A stretch of DNA of 64,000 nucleotides, taken from Erythrobacter litoralis. GTDB lineage: Bacteria > Pseudomonadota > Alphaproteobacteria > Sphingomonadales > Sphingomonadaceae. The notes below the pieces were generated by a model. That model saw nothing but the letters and a program-made list of their open reading frames with translations, made no database searches and was not told the DNA's origin. Positions 11,337 to 20,832 of this stretch are shown here, in pieces. The stretch is from NCBI RefSeq assembly GCF_001719165.1, contig NZ_CP017057.1, positions 1,054,001 through 1,118,000 on the forward strand, written 5' to 3'. The position numbers and the translations under genes are program-made. Within the stretch, counting starts at the first letter, position 1. Each line of letters begins with the position of its first letter.

Positions 11337-13004
11337 TCAGCCACCCTTCATCGCATCGGCGAGCTCGGTGAGCTTGACGAATTCCTGCCTCCAGTAGTCC
11401 CGCTGCGGTCCCGCCAGAGCGCGCGCATCGGCGAAGTCGAAGCCGTTCATGAGCGTGTCGCCGCGCAGGATCTGGCCGAAGGCCGCGACCGAGGCGGCGA
11501 AGGCGAAATCGCCGCGTGGTAGGCGGGCCGAACGGAAGTCGTCGCTCATCACGACCGTGTCGATCAGCCTGGACGTGTCGCCGCCGAGCAGCTTGTAGCG
11601 CAGCTTGACATGGGCCGCCTCCGCCATGCGCAGCTCCGCCTCGGTCGACGGACGGTCTTCATAGCGCCGCGGCGCGATCCAGCCTTTCGCGCCTGCGGGC
11701 ACGACCTCGTAGATCGCGGTGACCTGGTGGCCCGCGCCGATATCGCCGGCATCGACCGCATCATTGTCGAAATCCTCCTCGCGCAGCGCCCGGTTCTCGT
11801 AGCCGACAAGGCGGTATTGCGAGATCACGGCGGGGTTGAATTCGACCTGGATCTTCACGTCCTTGGCGATGGTGAAGAGGGTCGAACTCATCTCGTCGCT
11901 GAGCACCTTCTTCGCTTCCAGCGCGCTGTCGATATAGGCGTAATTGCCGTTCCCATGACCGGCGATCTGCTCCATCATCGCCTCGTTGTAATTGCCGGTG
12001 CCGAAGCCGAGCGTCGTCAGCGTGATCCCCGAATCCCGCTTCGCCTCGATCATCTCGACGAGTGCGTCACGGTCGGAAACGCCGACGTTGAAATCGCCGT
12101 CGGTGGCGAGGATGACGCGGTTGACGCCGCCCTCGATGAAATTGTCCTGGGCGATGTTGTAGGCGAGCTGCAGCCCTGCGCCGCCGGCGGTCGAGCCGCC
12201 TGCCGACAGGCTGTCGAGCGCGCGGCGGATCTTGCCCGTATCGTTGGTCGGTTCGAGCACGAGGCCCGCAGCGCCGGCATAGACGACGATCGAGACGCGG
12301 TCGTCCTCGCCCAGTTCGCCTGCAAGGCCCGCCAGCGCGGTCTTGACCAGCGGGAGCTTGTCGGGGCTGTTCATCGAGCCCGAGACATCCATCAGGAACA
12401 CGAGATTGGCGGGCGGGCGCTCATCACGCTCTATGTCGTAGCCGCGAAGGCCGATCCGCATGAGATAGGTGTCCTCGTTCCACGGGCTCCTGGCGACATC
12501 GGTGGTGACGCTGAAGGGGACATCGCGGGTTTCGGGCCGGGGATAATCATAGCGGAAATAGTTGATCATCTCCTCGGTCCTGACGGCGGCCCTGGGCGGC
12601 ATCATGCCGGTGGTGAGGAAGCGCCGCGCATTGGCGTAGGCGCCGGTGTCGACATCGACCGAGAAGGTGGAGACCGGCTCGGACTGGACCAGTTTGACCG
12701 GCGAGATTTCCTCGCCCTCATATTGCTCGCGGCCCGGATCGGTCGCCACGCGGACGGGCGGGACATACGCTTCGGCATTGGGAGCCCGCATCGCGCCGGT
12801 GCGATTGCGCGAGCCGGTGACGCTGACGATCTCCTGCGGCGCGTAGGCCGGAGGCGGGGGAGGCGGCGGGGGCGGAGGCGCCTCTTCGCCAGTCCTGTCG
12901 GAGGCCGTGCCGCCGGTGCTCGCCATTTCGCCGTCCTGTTGCGCCGCGCAGCCTGCAAGAACCAGCGCCAGCGCCAGCGCGCCCGTCAACTTCCCGTGTC
13001 GCAT
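11337..13004 (-). CDS. von Willebrand factor type A domain lipoprotein (YfbK-like, DUF3520)
   Basis: A 555-residue lipoprotein. The lipobox LAGC places the lipidated cysteine at residue 19. A run of ten prolines follows at residues 43-52, then the VWA N-terminal domain (FSVDVDTGAYANARRFL, about 114-130). The VWA domain proper has an intact MIDAS, DVSGS at 206-210. The C-terminal DUF3520-type domain starts at about 385. YfbK-type proteins are exported and metal-binding, but their partner is not established. The start at 13004 has GGGGAG eight bases upstream. It stands alone. Confidence 0.9.
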   Translation of the reverse strand: MRHGKLTGALALALVLAGCAAQQDGEMASTGGTASDRTGEEAPPPPPPPPPPAYAPQEIVSVTGSRNRTGAMRAPNAEAYVPPVRVATDPGREQYEGEEISPVKLVQSEPVSTFSVDVDTGAYANARRFLTTGMMPPRAAVRTEEMINYFRYDYPRPETRDVPFSVTTDVARSPWNEDTYLMRIGLRGYDIERDERPPANLVFLMDVSGSMNSPDKLPLVKTALAGLAGELGEDDRVSIVVYAGAAGLVLEPTNDTGKIRRALDSLSAGGSTAGGAGLQLAYNIAQDNFIEGGVNRVILATDGDFNVGVSDRDALVEMIEAKRDSGITLTTLGFGTGNYNEAMMEQIAGHGNGNYAYIDSALEAKKVLSDEMSSTLFTIAKDVKIQVEFNPAVISQYRLVGYENRALREEDFDNDAVDAGDIGAGHQVTAIYEVVPAGAKGWIAPRRYEDRPSTEAELRMAEAAHVKLRYKLLGGDTSRLIDTVVMSDDFRSARLPRGDFAFAASVAAFGQILRGDTLMNGFDFADARALAGPQRDYWRQEFVKLTELADAMKGG

Positions 13005-13113
13005 CGTGAATTCTCCCCGCTCGTGCATCCCGCCCGCATGAGGCCGCCGGAGCCGTGAATAGCGACTGAACGTGCTGTCGGGGCGGTGAAATGTGCACTT
13101 CAAGGCACTGGAA

Positions 13114-14670
13114 TCACGCCGTTTCGCCGTCGCCCTTCGGTGTCACGTTGCGGCGGAAGAGAACCTTGTCGTCCTCGTCGAAGCCCCGCTTCCACACCAC
13201 GAATCCGTAAGTCGCGAGGATCGCGGGTATGCCGACGACAAGTTCGATCCATTCGGGCAGCAGGGTGAAGGCAAAGCCGACCACGACTGCCGGGGCGGCC
13301 GCATGAACCAGCGCCCAGCGCCAGTTCGAGACCGGTGCCTTGAGCAGCGTCTTGAGGACCATCGCCTTGACGAGGCTCGAGGTCGCGAGCGCAAGAACCA
13401 GCGCGAGTGCCGCGCCCGCCGCCTTGAACCCCTCGTCGAGCCCGAGCGCTTCGCACGCCTTGATGAGGCCGATGGTGAGCGCGCCCTGCAGGGCGATCAC
13501 CCCGATCGAAATGGCGAGATTGCGCTTCCTCGCGATATAGACGAGCACGCTTTCTGACACGACCGCCATTGATGCGACGACTTCTGCGGCAAGCAGCAGA
13601 GCGAGCGCGCCCGTGCCCCCGACGATGGCAGGCCCGCCAAGGCCCATGACAGCCTCCCCCGGGATCCCGAGCGCCAGTGCGATCCCGCCCTGCAGGGCGA
13701 TGATCCAGAAGCCGACCTGTCGCACCTGCGCTGCGATCGCGCCGTAATTGCCGGTCTTCAGGTTCTTCGTGATGACGGGCGAGAGGATCGGCTCGAAACT
13801 CGTTTTCAGCTTCTGCGGCAGGCTCGCGATCTGCTGGGCGAAGAAGTAGATGCCGACCGCGGCCGAGGAGGTGAACAGGCCGAGCAGGAAGACATCAAGG
13901 AGCCGCGTCCCGCGCTCGATCACGTCCGCACCCACCAGCGGCAGCGAGCGGCTGGTCATCCGGGCGAGATAGCGCGGCCGCGGGCGCCATCCCTTGGGCA
14001 GGCCATAGGTCCGCAGGAACGACCACAGGGCAGTGGCGAGCGCGGCGTAGATCGAGGCGAGGAATGCCATGGCGAGCCCCGCCTCGCTGATCGCCGCGAT
14101 GTAGAAGAACGCAACCGCTGCGATGGACCGGGTCCAAGGTTCGACGATCGCCCGCGCGCGCACCGTGGTCGCGATGTCATAGCGATAGGCCTGCGCCGCG
14201 AGCAGGATCTCGGTCAGCGCGAAGGCCGGAATCGCGGCGATCATCCAGATGTCGAGATCGCTGTTCGTGCCGTTCGGGAACATCACCTCGGGAAACAGCA
14301 GCAGAACCGAGCAGATCGCTGCCGAAACCAGCATCGAGGCGAGCATCCCGTCGAACACCAGATTGACCGCGCTCGTCCCTTCCTCGTCCGCCCCATCGGT
14401 CAGGCGCTGGGCAAGGCCTCGTTTCTCGCCCAATGCGCAGATGAGCGCGACGATCTCGACGATAACGAAGGCCGAGGCGAACCGGCCCATGTCCTCAACC
14501 CCGTAGAGTCGGTAGCCGAGGAAGAGGAAGGGGATGCCGCCCAGCGCCCGGATGACGAAGCCCAGAGTGTTGGTTCGCCCGCCCTTGGCAAGCGCCGCGA
14601 TGTCATCCGACCCCGTCACATCGGGTGTCGGCGAGGAAGCGCGCTGGACGGGCGGAGTGGTCTCGCTCAC
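13114..14670 (-). CDS. Polysaccharide flippase-like multispan membrane protein (Wzx/MOP superfamily)
   Basis: A 518-residue protein with about 12-14 predicted membrane segments and the MOP-superfamily pattern of paired helices. It has a soluble Thr/Pro-rich N-terminus of about 25 residues and a short charged C-terminus. Such proteins translocate lipid-linked oligosaccharides across the inner membrane, but no glycosyltransferase genes adjoin it, so the substrate is open. Its start overlaps the gpsA stop by 4 bases (14667-14670), making it the last gene of tsaD-gpsA-flippase. Confidence 0.8.
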   Translation of the reverse strand: MSETTPPVQRASSPTPDVTGSDDIAALAKGGRTNTLGFVIRALGGIPFLFLGYRLYGVEDMGRFASAFVIVEIVALICALGEKRGLAQRLTDGADEEGTSAVNLVFDGMLASMLVSAAICSVLLLFPEVMFPNGTNSDLDIWMIAAIPAFALTEILLAAQAYRYDIATTVRARAIVEPWTRSIAAVAFFYIAAISEAGLAMAFLASIYAALATALWSFLRTYGLPKGWRPRPRYLARMTSRSLPLVGADVIERGTRLLDVFLLGLFTSSAAVGIYFFAQQIASLPQKLKTSFEPILSPVITKNLKTGNYGAIAAQVRQVGFWIIALQGGIALALGIPGEAVMGLGGPAIVGGTGALALLLAAEVVASMAVVSESVLVYIARKRNLAISIGVIALQGALTIGLIKACEALGLDEGFKAAGAALALVLALATSSLVKAMVLKTLLKAPVSNWRWALVHAAAPAVVVGFAFTLLPEWIELVVGIPAILATYGFVVWKRGFDEDDKVLFRRNVTPKGDGETA

Positions 14671-15668
14671 GGCCTTCGTTCCTGCTCGGATTTGAGCGGG
14701 CGGGCGAGCAGCGCCGCGACGACTTCGCGGGGCGGCTCGCCTTCGAGGATGGCGTTTACGGCGGCGACGATTGGCATGGCGATCGCCCGGTCTTCGGCGA
14801 GAGCGGCAAGGACGGGCGCGGTGAAGGCGCCTTCGGCGACGGTCGTCCGGTCCACCATCAGGTCGTCTGCGCGCTTGCCTTCACCCAGCGCAATGCCGAG
14901 CGAGAAATTCCGGCTCGAGGTGGACGAGCAGGTGAGCACCAGATCGCCGAGCCCGCACAGCCCCGCGAGCGTTTCCGGCCTTGCGCCGAGCGCCTCGCCG
15001 AACCGCAGCATCTCGGCATAGCCCCGCGCGATCAACGCGGCGCGCGCGTTCTGGCCAAGGCCTAGCCCGTCGACCAGCCCGCAGGCGATGGCGAGGACAT
15101 TCTTGATCGCCCCGCCGATCTCAGCGCCTGTCACGTCGTCCGAGTAATAGGGCCGGAAGGTCGGGCGCGCGATGGCGGGCATCAGCCGCTCCCACTGCGC
15201 CTCTCCGCCCGAACAGGCGAGGGTCACGGCCGTGGGGAGCCCGGCGGCGACCTCGTGCGCGAAGGTGGGCCCCGACAGGACCGCGATCTCGCTCGCCGGG
15301 CAGGCTTCGCGCGCGACGTCGTTCATCAGGCGCCCCGTGCCCGCCTCGATGCCCTTCGAGCAAAGTACTAGGTCGCGCGGAGCATCGGCGAGGCCGGAGA
15401 GGATCTTGGCCAGGACCTGTGCGGGCGTGACAGCAAGGAGGATGGGAATACCTGCAAGATCCGCGAGGTCCCCGGTCGCGCGGATCGAGGAGGCGAGGTC
15501 GGTGCCTTTGAGGAATGCGGGATTGGCCTGATCGGTGTTGATCGCCTCGACCACTTCCGGCTCATAGGCCCAGATCAGCACGTTCCTGCCGTCGCTCGCG
15601 ACCAGCTGGGCAAGCGCGGTGCCCCATGCGCCCGCGCCGATCACGGCGATTTCGGGTCTACCGCTCAT
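14667..15668 (-). CDS. gpsA: NAD(P)-dependent glycerol-3-phosphate dehydrogenase
   Basis: A 333-residue protein with the GpsA signature throughout. The N-terminal nucleotide fold is [16 protein letters not shown] (residues 6-21). Then come LCSKGIE and [19 protein letters not shown], with the substrate-site lysine in [13 protein letters not shown]. It reduces dihydroxyacetone phosphate to sn-glycerol-3-phosphate for phospholipid synthesis. The upstream tsaD stop overlaps its ATG at 15665-15668, and its stop overlaps the next gene, so all three are translated from one message. Confidence 0.96.
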   Translation of the reverse strand: MSGRPEIAVIGAGAWGTALAQLVASDGRNVLIWAYEPEVVEAINTDQANPAFLKGTDLASSIRATGDLADLAGIPILLAVTPAQVLAKILSGLADAPRDLVLCSKGIEAGTGRLMNDVAREACPASEIAVLSGPTFAHEVAAGLPTAVTLACSGGEAQWERLMPAIARPTFRPYYSDDVTGAEIGGAIKNVLAIACGLVDGLGLGQNARAALIARGYAEMLRFGEALGARPETLAGLCGLGDLVLTCSSTSSRNFSLGIALGEGKRADDLMVDRTTVAEGAFTAPVLAALAEDRAIAMPIVAAVNAILEGEPPREVVAALLARPLKSEQERRP

Positions 15669-16759
15669 GCCTTCACTCCCGCACCGCGCACCGCTTCGGC
15701 TTCCGGGTCGAGCGGCCAGCGCGGCCGCGCCTTGATGTCGAGCGGGTCGCCCGCCGCCCCGATCCACGCTTCGCCTTCCAGCATGATCCGCTCGCAACCC
15801 GCCCAGGCGATCATCGCGGCATTGTCCGTGCACAGAGCCAGCGGCGGGGCGACGAAGCGCATGTCGCGGCGTGCAGCGAGCGCCTCGAGCGCGCCGCGCA
15901 CCGCCTGGTTCGCCGCGACCCCGCCCGCGACGACGAGCGCGGGCATCCGGTCGATCAGGGCAAGCGCGTGTTCGAGCCGGTCGATGAGGCAGTCCACCGC
16001 CGCCTGCTGGAACGCGGCGGCGATGTCGGCGGGCGCGTATTCGCCGCTTTCATGGGCGCGCAGAACCGCGCTCTTGAGGCCGGCAAAGGAGAAATGCGGC
16101 TCCTTCGATCCCGCGAGCGGGCGGGGCAGGCGCAGCTTCGAGGCATCGCCCTCGCGCGCGAGCCGTTCGACCGCCGGGCCGCCGGGATAGCCGAGCCGAA
16201 GGATCTTCGCGGTCTTGTCGAAAGCTTCGCCCAGCGCATCGTCGATCGTCGTCGCAAGGCGGCGATAGTGCCCGGCGCCCTCGACGGCGAGGATCTGGCA
16301 ATGCCCGCCCGAGACGAGCAGCAGGAGATAGGGAAAATCGAGGCTCGCGTCGGCGAGCCGCGGCGAGAGAGCATGGCCTTCGAGATGGTTGACCGCGAGC
16401 AGTGGCTTGTCCGCCGCCATCGCCAGCGCCTTGCCGCTGACGAGGCCGACCATGACTCCGCCGATCAGTCCCGGCCCTGCCGTGGCGGCCACGGCATCGA
16501 CATCGGCAAGCGTCAATCCGGCATCGGCCAGCACCGCCTCGACCATCGGTGCGATCCGATCGGCATGGGCGCGCGCGGCTATTTCGGGAACGACCCCGCC
16601 ATAGGGCGCGTGCTCGGCTTCCTGCGAGGCGATGGCCTGCGCAAGGATCGTCCGGTCCGCAGCGACCAGCGCGACCGCGGTCTCGTCGCAGCTCGATTCG
16701 ATCCCCAGGACGAGGGGCCGCGCGAACGGGCGGGCAGGGTTGGGGGACAGGTCGGTCAT
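15665..16759 (-). CDS. tsaD: tRNA N6-adenosine threonylcarbamoyltransferase
   Basis: A 364-residue ASKHA-fold protein. It starts its domain with [17 protein letters not shown], then [16 protein letters not shown] (metal-ligand histidine region) and [13 protein letters not shown]. The later [20 protein letters not shown] and [12 protein letters not shown] segments are family signatures. With TsaB and TsaE it transfers the threonylcarbamoyl group to A37 of ANN-decoding tRNAs. It is divergent from hemC with only 44 bases between the start codons, so the two promoters overlap. Confidence 0.96.
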   Translation of the reverse strand: MTDLSPNPARPFARPLVLGIESSCDETAVALVAADRTILAQAIASQEAEHAPYGGVVPEIAARAHADRIAPMVEAVLADAGLTLADVDAVAATAGPGLIGGVMVGLVSGKALAMAADKPLLAVNHLEGHALSPRLADASLDFPYLLLLVSGGHCQILAVEGAGHYRRLATTIDDALGEAFDKTAKILRLGYPGGPAVERLAREGDASKLRLPRPLAGSKEPHFSFAGLKSAVLRAHESGEYAPADIAAAFQQAAVDCLIDRLEHALALIDRMPALVVAGGVAANQAVRGALEALAARRDMRFVAPPLALCTDNAAMIAWAGCERIMLEGEAWIGAAGDPLDIKARPRWPLDPEAEAVRGAGVKA

Positions 16760-16803
16760 GGCGCTTCCACTTAAGCCTTGTCGGGGCTAGAGCAAGCACA
16801 GCC

Positions 16804-17757
16804 ATGAGCCAATCACCGCAAGACAGCGCCCCCGGCGCCTATCGCATCCGCCTCGGTACGCGCGAATCCCCGCTCGCCATGGCCCAGGCCCACGAGACCC
16901 GCGCGCGCCTGTGCGCCGCGCACGGCTGGGACGAAAACGAGGTCGAAATCGTCCCTGTCGTCGCCAGCGGAGACAAGGTGCTCGACCGCCCGCTCGCCGA
17001 AATCGGCGGGAAGGCGCTGTGGACCAAGGAACTCGACGCATGGCTGGGCGAGGGGCGGATCGACGCCGCGGTTCATTCGGCCAAGGATGTCGAGACGATT
17101 CGGCCGCGCGAATTCCACTTCGCCGCCTTCCTGCCGCGTGCGGACCGGCGCGACAGCCTCGTCGGGGCGGAGAGCATCGCCGCGATCCCCCGGGGCGCGA
17201 CAGTCGGGACGAGCGCGCCGCGCCGCGCCTCGCAGCTCCTCAATCTCAGGCCCGATTGCCGCGTGGTCATGTTCCGCGGCAATGTCGCGACGCGGCTGGG
17301 TAAGCTCGATGCGGGCGAGGCGGACGTTACCTTCCTCGCCGCTGCGGGCCTTGAACGTCTCGGCCAGAGCGCGGTCGGCCACCCGCTCGAGACCGGGGAA
17401 TGGATCCCCGCTGCCTCGCAGGGTGTGATTGCGATCGAATGCCGCGCCGATGCGCCCGAGGTGACCGCGATGCTCGGCGCGATCGACCACGCGCCGACCC
17501 GCGCCGAACTCGAGGCCGAGCGCGCTCTGCTCGCCGCGCTTGGCGGAACGTGCCATTCGCCGGTCGCGGTGCTATGCGAAGCCGATGGCGATGCCCTTGC
17601 CATGCGCGCCGCGCTGTTCAGCCCGGACGGAAGCGAGCGGGTCGAGGGCAAGGCCAATTTCGCACGCGCCGATCATGGCCCGGTGGCAGCGCTCGCCGAA
17701 GACCTGCTCAAGCGTGCCAGCCCCGCGATCACCGAGCATTTTCGCCAGAACGCATGA
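16804..17757 (+). CDS. hemC: Porphobilinogen deaminase (hydroxymethylbilane synthase)
   Basis: A 317-residue protein with RLGTRESPLAMAQA at the N-terminus, HSAKDVE and GTSAPRRASQL (substrate-binding arginines). Cys250 in GGTCHSPVAV is the dipyrromethane-cofactor cysteine. It polymerises four porphobilinogens to hydroxymethylbilane in haem synthesis. The residues after the conserved glycine pair (TCHSP) differ from the commoner GGCQVP pattern, but the cysteine is kept. It overlaps hemD by 4 bases. Confidence 0.96.
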   Translation: MSQSPQDSAPGAYRIRLGTRESPLAMAQAHETRARLCAAHGWDENEVEIVPVVASGDKVLDRPLAEIGGKALWTKELDAWLGEGRIDAAVHSAKDVETIRPREFHFAAFLPRADRRDSLVGAESIAAIPRGATVGTSAPRRASQLLNLRPDCRVVMFRGNVATRLGKLDAGEADVTFLAAAGLERLGQSAVGHPLETGEWIPAASQGVIAIECRADAPEVTAMLGAIDHAPTRAELEAERALLAALGGTCHSPVAVLCEADGDALAMRAALFSPDGSERVEGKANFARADHGPVAALAEDLLKRASPAITEHFRQNA

Positions 17758-18431
17758 GGCGTCCTGTCATCGCCGTCCGGCCCGAGCCGGGGCTAGCCGC
17801 GACGCTGGCGCTGGCGCGCGAGATGGGGATCGAAGCGCACGGAACGCCGCTGTTCGAAATTCGCCCCTGCGCATGGACGGCGCCGGACCCTGCCACGATC
17901 GACGCGCTGCTGGTCGGCAGCGCCAATGCCTTCGCCCATGGCGGGGCGGCGCTGGCCCGGTTCGCGGACAAGCCGGTACATGCGGTCGGCGAGAAGACCG
18001 CCGGGGCCGCTCGCGCCGCGGGCTTTGCCGTAAGGACGATCGGGACGAAAGGATTGCAGTTCGTGCTCGAAGGGATCGCGGCGCCGACCCGCCTGCTGCG
18101 GATAGCCGGGGCGAAGCACGTTCCGCTCGATCCGCGGCCCGGCGTCGAGATCGAAACCGTCATCGCCTATGAGAGCGCAGCCATGCCGATGCCGACGTGC
18201 CTTGGCGAACGACTCCTCGGCGGCGGGCTCGTCCTGCTTCATTCGGGCGAGGCGGCCCGCCATTTCGCCGCCGAATGCGAAAGGCTGGGCCTTGCCCGCA
18301 CCGACATCGCGCTCGCCGCGCTCGCCCCGCGCGTCGCAGAGGCCGCGGGCGGGGGCTGGCGCGCCGTCCGGGTTGCGCCGGAGCCGAGCGATGCCGCGCT
18401 CCTCCAGTTGGTGCGCGACATGGTGGCATGA
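17754..18431 (+). CDS. hemD: Uroporphyrinogen-III synthase
   Basis: A 225-residue HemD-type protein. The family is poorly conserved, but RPEPG at the start, LLVGSANAF, the HAVGEKTA strand-loop and LLHSGEAARHFA are the recognisable landmarks. It cyclises hydroxymethylbilane with inversion of ring D. The ATG overlaps the hemC stop (ATGA), placing it in the same operon, which supports the call more strongly than the sequence alone. Confidence 0.9.
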   Translation: MRRPVIAVRPEPGLAATLALAREMGIEAHGTPLFEIRPCAWTAPDPATIDALLVGSANAFAHGGAALARFADKPVHAVGEKTAGAARAAGFAVRTIGTKGLQFVLEGIAAPTRLLRIAGAKHVPLDPRPGVEIETVIAYESAAMPMPTCLGERLLGGGLVLLHSGEAARHFAAECERLGLARTDIALAALAPRVAEAAGGGWRAVRVAPEPSDAALLQLVRDMVA

Positions 18432-18528
18432 CATATGCGAATGACCCGTGCATATGATGCACCAAACCTGCGCGGGGCTGTGAGCCGCATCGAGGCCGCG
18501 AAGCACCGGGCGCAAGGGACGCGATAGA

Positions 18529-19488
18529 ATGGAATCGAAATACGGGAGCCGCCGCAAGACTTCGCCCACCAGGAGCATCCTGCTGGGCGCTCTGGCGGCC
18601 TTCATCCTCGGCGCGCTGCTCGCGGGCTACGTCGTCTGGTACAACATGGACGCCTCGCGCGAACAGCTCGCCGCGAGCTTTCCCGAAGCCACCGCGTCGC
18701 CGGACGCGGACCCGACGCTTGCGACCGGCCCCAGCGGCCTGCCGAGCGCACCGCTCTCGCCGAGCCCGAGCCCGCTGGCCGAGGCGCTCGAAAGCGAGGA
18801 CGCCGAACGCGCCGTCGAGGCCGTGACCCGCGTGGCCGAGCAGCAGGGCGGGATCGATCAGCGCCTCGCCGCCGCCGAGCAGCGCCTTACCCGGCTCGAC
18901 CTGCAGGCGCAGGCGGCGGCCGGCAATGCCGCACGGGCCGAGGCATTGCTGATCGCGTTCGCCACTCGCCGACTGATCGAACGCGGCGATGAACTCGGCT
19001 ATCTCGCCGACCAGCTGCGGCTGCGCTTCGGCGATGAGCGGCCCAACGCGGTGAACACGATCATCAATTTCTCGCGCCGCGACCAGCCGATCCGGCTCGA
19101 CACGCTGATCGCGCGGCTCGACGGTCTGGCTCCGCAATTGCGCAACAACGAAGAGGGGCCGTCATGGGAGCGGTTCAGCCGCGAACTGTCGCAGCTGTTC
19201 GTGATCCGGCGCGAAAGCACGCCTTCGCCGCAGCCCACGAGGCGGCTAGAACGGGCTCGCTGGGCGCTCGAACAGGGACGGATCGACAGCGCGATCGAGG
19301 AAGTGAAGAACATGCCGGGCGCAGCGAGCGCCGAGGCCTGGATCGAGGATGCACAGCGTTATCGCGACGTGATGATCGCGCTCGAGAACATCGAACGTGC
19401 CGCGGTACTCGACCAGCGCGGCCTGCGCGACCGGGAGGGCAATCCGGTCAACCAGCGGAGCCCGGCCGACCCCGGCTCCGACGACTAG
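18529..19488 (+). CDS. Membrane-anchored mitofilin/HemX-like protein
   Basis: A 319-residue protein. A basic N-terminus is followed by one membrane helix (about residues 18-42), a Pro/Ser-rich spacer and a long alpha-helical region rich in Ala, Glu and Arg, predicted to be periplasmic. Alphaproteobacteria commonly place such a COG4223/mitofilin-type protein after hemCD, where it is compared with HemX and with mitochondrial Mic60. It lies 97 bases after hemD on the same strand. Its role in haem synthesis or membrane architecture is inferred from context only. Confidence 0.75.
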   Translation: MESKYGSRRKTSPTRSILLGALAAFILGALLAGYVVWYNMDASREQLAASFPEATASPDADPTLATGPSGLPSAPLSPSPSPLAEALESEDAERAVEAVTRVAEQQGGIDQRLAAAEQRLTRLDLQAQAAAGNAARAEALLIAFATRRLIERGDELGYLADQLRLRFGDERPNAVNTIINFSRRDQPIRLDTLIARLDGLAPQLRNNEEGPSWERFSRELSQLFVIRRESTPSPQPTRRLERARWALEQGRIDSAIEEVKNMPGAASAEAWIEDAQRYRDVMIALENIERAAVLDQRGLRDREGNPVNQRSPADPGSDD

Positions 19489-19491
19489 CGC

Positions 19492-20715
19492 TCAGGCGCG
19501 CAGGAGCTCGGGAAGATCGCCCGAGACACCGCGCGCTTCGTCCATGAAGAAGGTCTTCAATGCCGGGGTGCGCTGAACCGCCGACATGCCGAGCCGCCGA
19601 ACCGCGGAAGCGGCCGCGCCTGGCACTCCGAACAGCCGGGTGAGCCCATCGGTCGCGAGCGCGACCATGAAACTGTCGAGCCCGCGCCAGTTCTCGTAAC
19701 GCTTCAAGAGCTGCGGATCGCCCGGGTCGAGTCCGATCGAGGCCCCGTCCGCGAGCACTTCGACCAATGCGCCGACATCGCGCAGCCCGAGATTGAGCCC
19801 CTGCCCCGCGATCGGGTGAATGCCGTGCGCCGCATCGCCGACCAGCGCCAGCCGCTCGTCGGTGATCTTGGCCGTGTGGTGGAAGCCCAGCGGCCAGCTC
19901 GAACGCTGCCCGACAGAGAGCACCTTGCCCAGCACGCCGCCCATGCGCTTTTCTACCTCTGCGAGAAAGGCTCGCTCGCCCAGCTTCATGACGCCCTTGC
20001 CGTCCTCCTCCGACACGGTCCAGACCAGCGAGGAGCGGTGCGTTCCGTCGGCATCGTCCTGCATCGGCAGCAGCGCGAAGGGACCTGCGGGATAGAAGAT
20101 TTCCCAGGCGACATTGTCGTGCGGCTTTTCATGGGTCAGCCCGGCGATGATCGCGCGGTGGTGATAATCCCACTTGGCAATGGTGATGCCGGCGTCCTCG
20201 CGCGTGGGCGAGCCGCGACCTTCGGCGGCGACCATCAGCCGCCCCTTCAGCTTGCGCCCGTCTGCGAGGCCCGCCGCGACGCCGAATTCGCTGCGCTCGC
20301 GCTTCGTCACCTCGGCCTTCGCGACCCAGTTGACGAGCGGCTCAGCCGCGGCCGCTTCGAACAGCGCAAGGCGCAGGCGGCGATTGGGGAACATCCTGCC
20401 CAAGGTGCCCTCGTGCGGTTCGGGCTGGAAATCGAGCCTGCCGGGCCGATTCTGGTCGGTCACCGCGATTGAGGAGATGTCGCAGGCGAATTCCTCGAGC
20501 CCCTCGGCGATCCCGATATTGGTGAACAGGTGCCAGCTCGCGGTCGAGATCGCCGTCGCGCGGTCGTCAAAGCCCTCGGCGGTGAGCTCTGCCGGGTCGG
20601 CGCGGTCGACGATATGGCTCGAGAGGCCCTTCTTCGCCGCGGCGAGCGCCAGCGTCATGCCGACAAGGCCGCCGCCGAGGATCAGGAGGTCACGGGTTTC
20701 GTCGTCAGCGCTCAT
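19492..20715 (-). CDS. FAD-dependent ubiquinone-biosynthesis monooxygenase (UbiH/UbiF/COQ6 family)
   Basis: A 407-residue flavoprotein monooxygenase. The FAD-binding GGGLVGMTLALAAAKKG is near residues 14-30, the central motif is around FDDRATAIS, and the second FAD motif is LALVGDAAHGIHPIAGQGLNLGLRD (near residue 287). This architecture hydroxylates the ubiquinone ring. Which position (C1, C5 or C6) cannot be told by eye. It converges on the mitofilin-like gene with a 3-base gap. Confidence 0.9.
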   Translation of the reverse strand: MSADDETRDLLILGGGLVGMTLALAAAKKGLSSHIVDRADPAELTAEGFDDRATAISTASWHLFTNIGIAEGLEEFACDISSIAVTDQNRPGRLDFQPEPHEGTLGRMFPNRRLRLALFEAAAAEPLVNWVAKAEVTKRERSEFGVAAGLADGRKLKGRLMVAAEGRGSPTREDAGITIAKWDYHHRAIIAGLTHEKPHDNVAWEIFYPAGPFALLPMQDDADGTHRSSLVWTVSEEDGKGVMKLGERAFLAEVEKRMGGVLGKVLSVGQRSSWPLGFHHTAKITDERLALVGDAAHGIHPIAGQGLNLGLRDVGALVEVLADGASIGLDPGDPQLLKRYENWRGLDSFMVALATDGLTRLFGVPGAAASAVRRLGMSAVQRTPALKTFFMDEARGVSGDLPELLRA

Positions 20716-20832
20716 CGTCGTCGTAACCTCTCGAAGCGGTTTGTGTCTGGCCGTTTGTCTTTAGCCCGCGCGCATCCTATCTCGCCCGCACGCGCCCCGG
20801 CATCTAGGGGTAAGCGCCATGAAGAGGCAAGA

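Noticed and set aside
12848..12880. G-rich run resembling a simple repeat or G-quadruplex
   Set aside because: It is the ten-proline linker of the VWA lipoprotein on the other strand; I have no evidence for a structural role.
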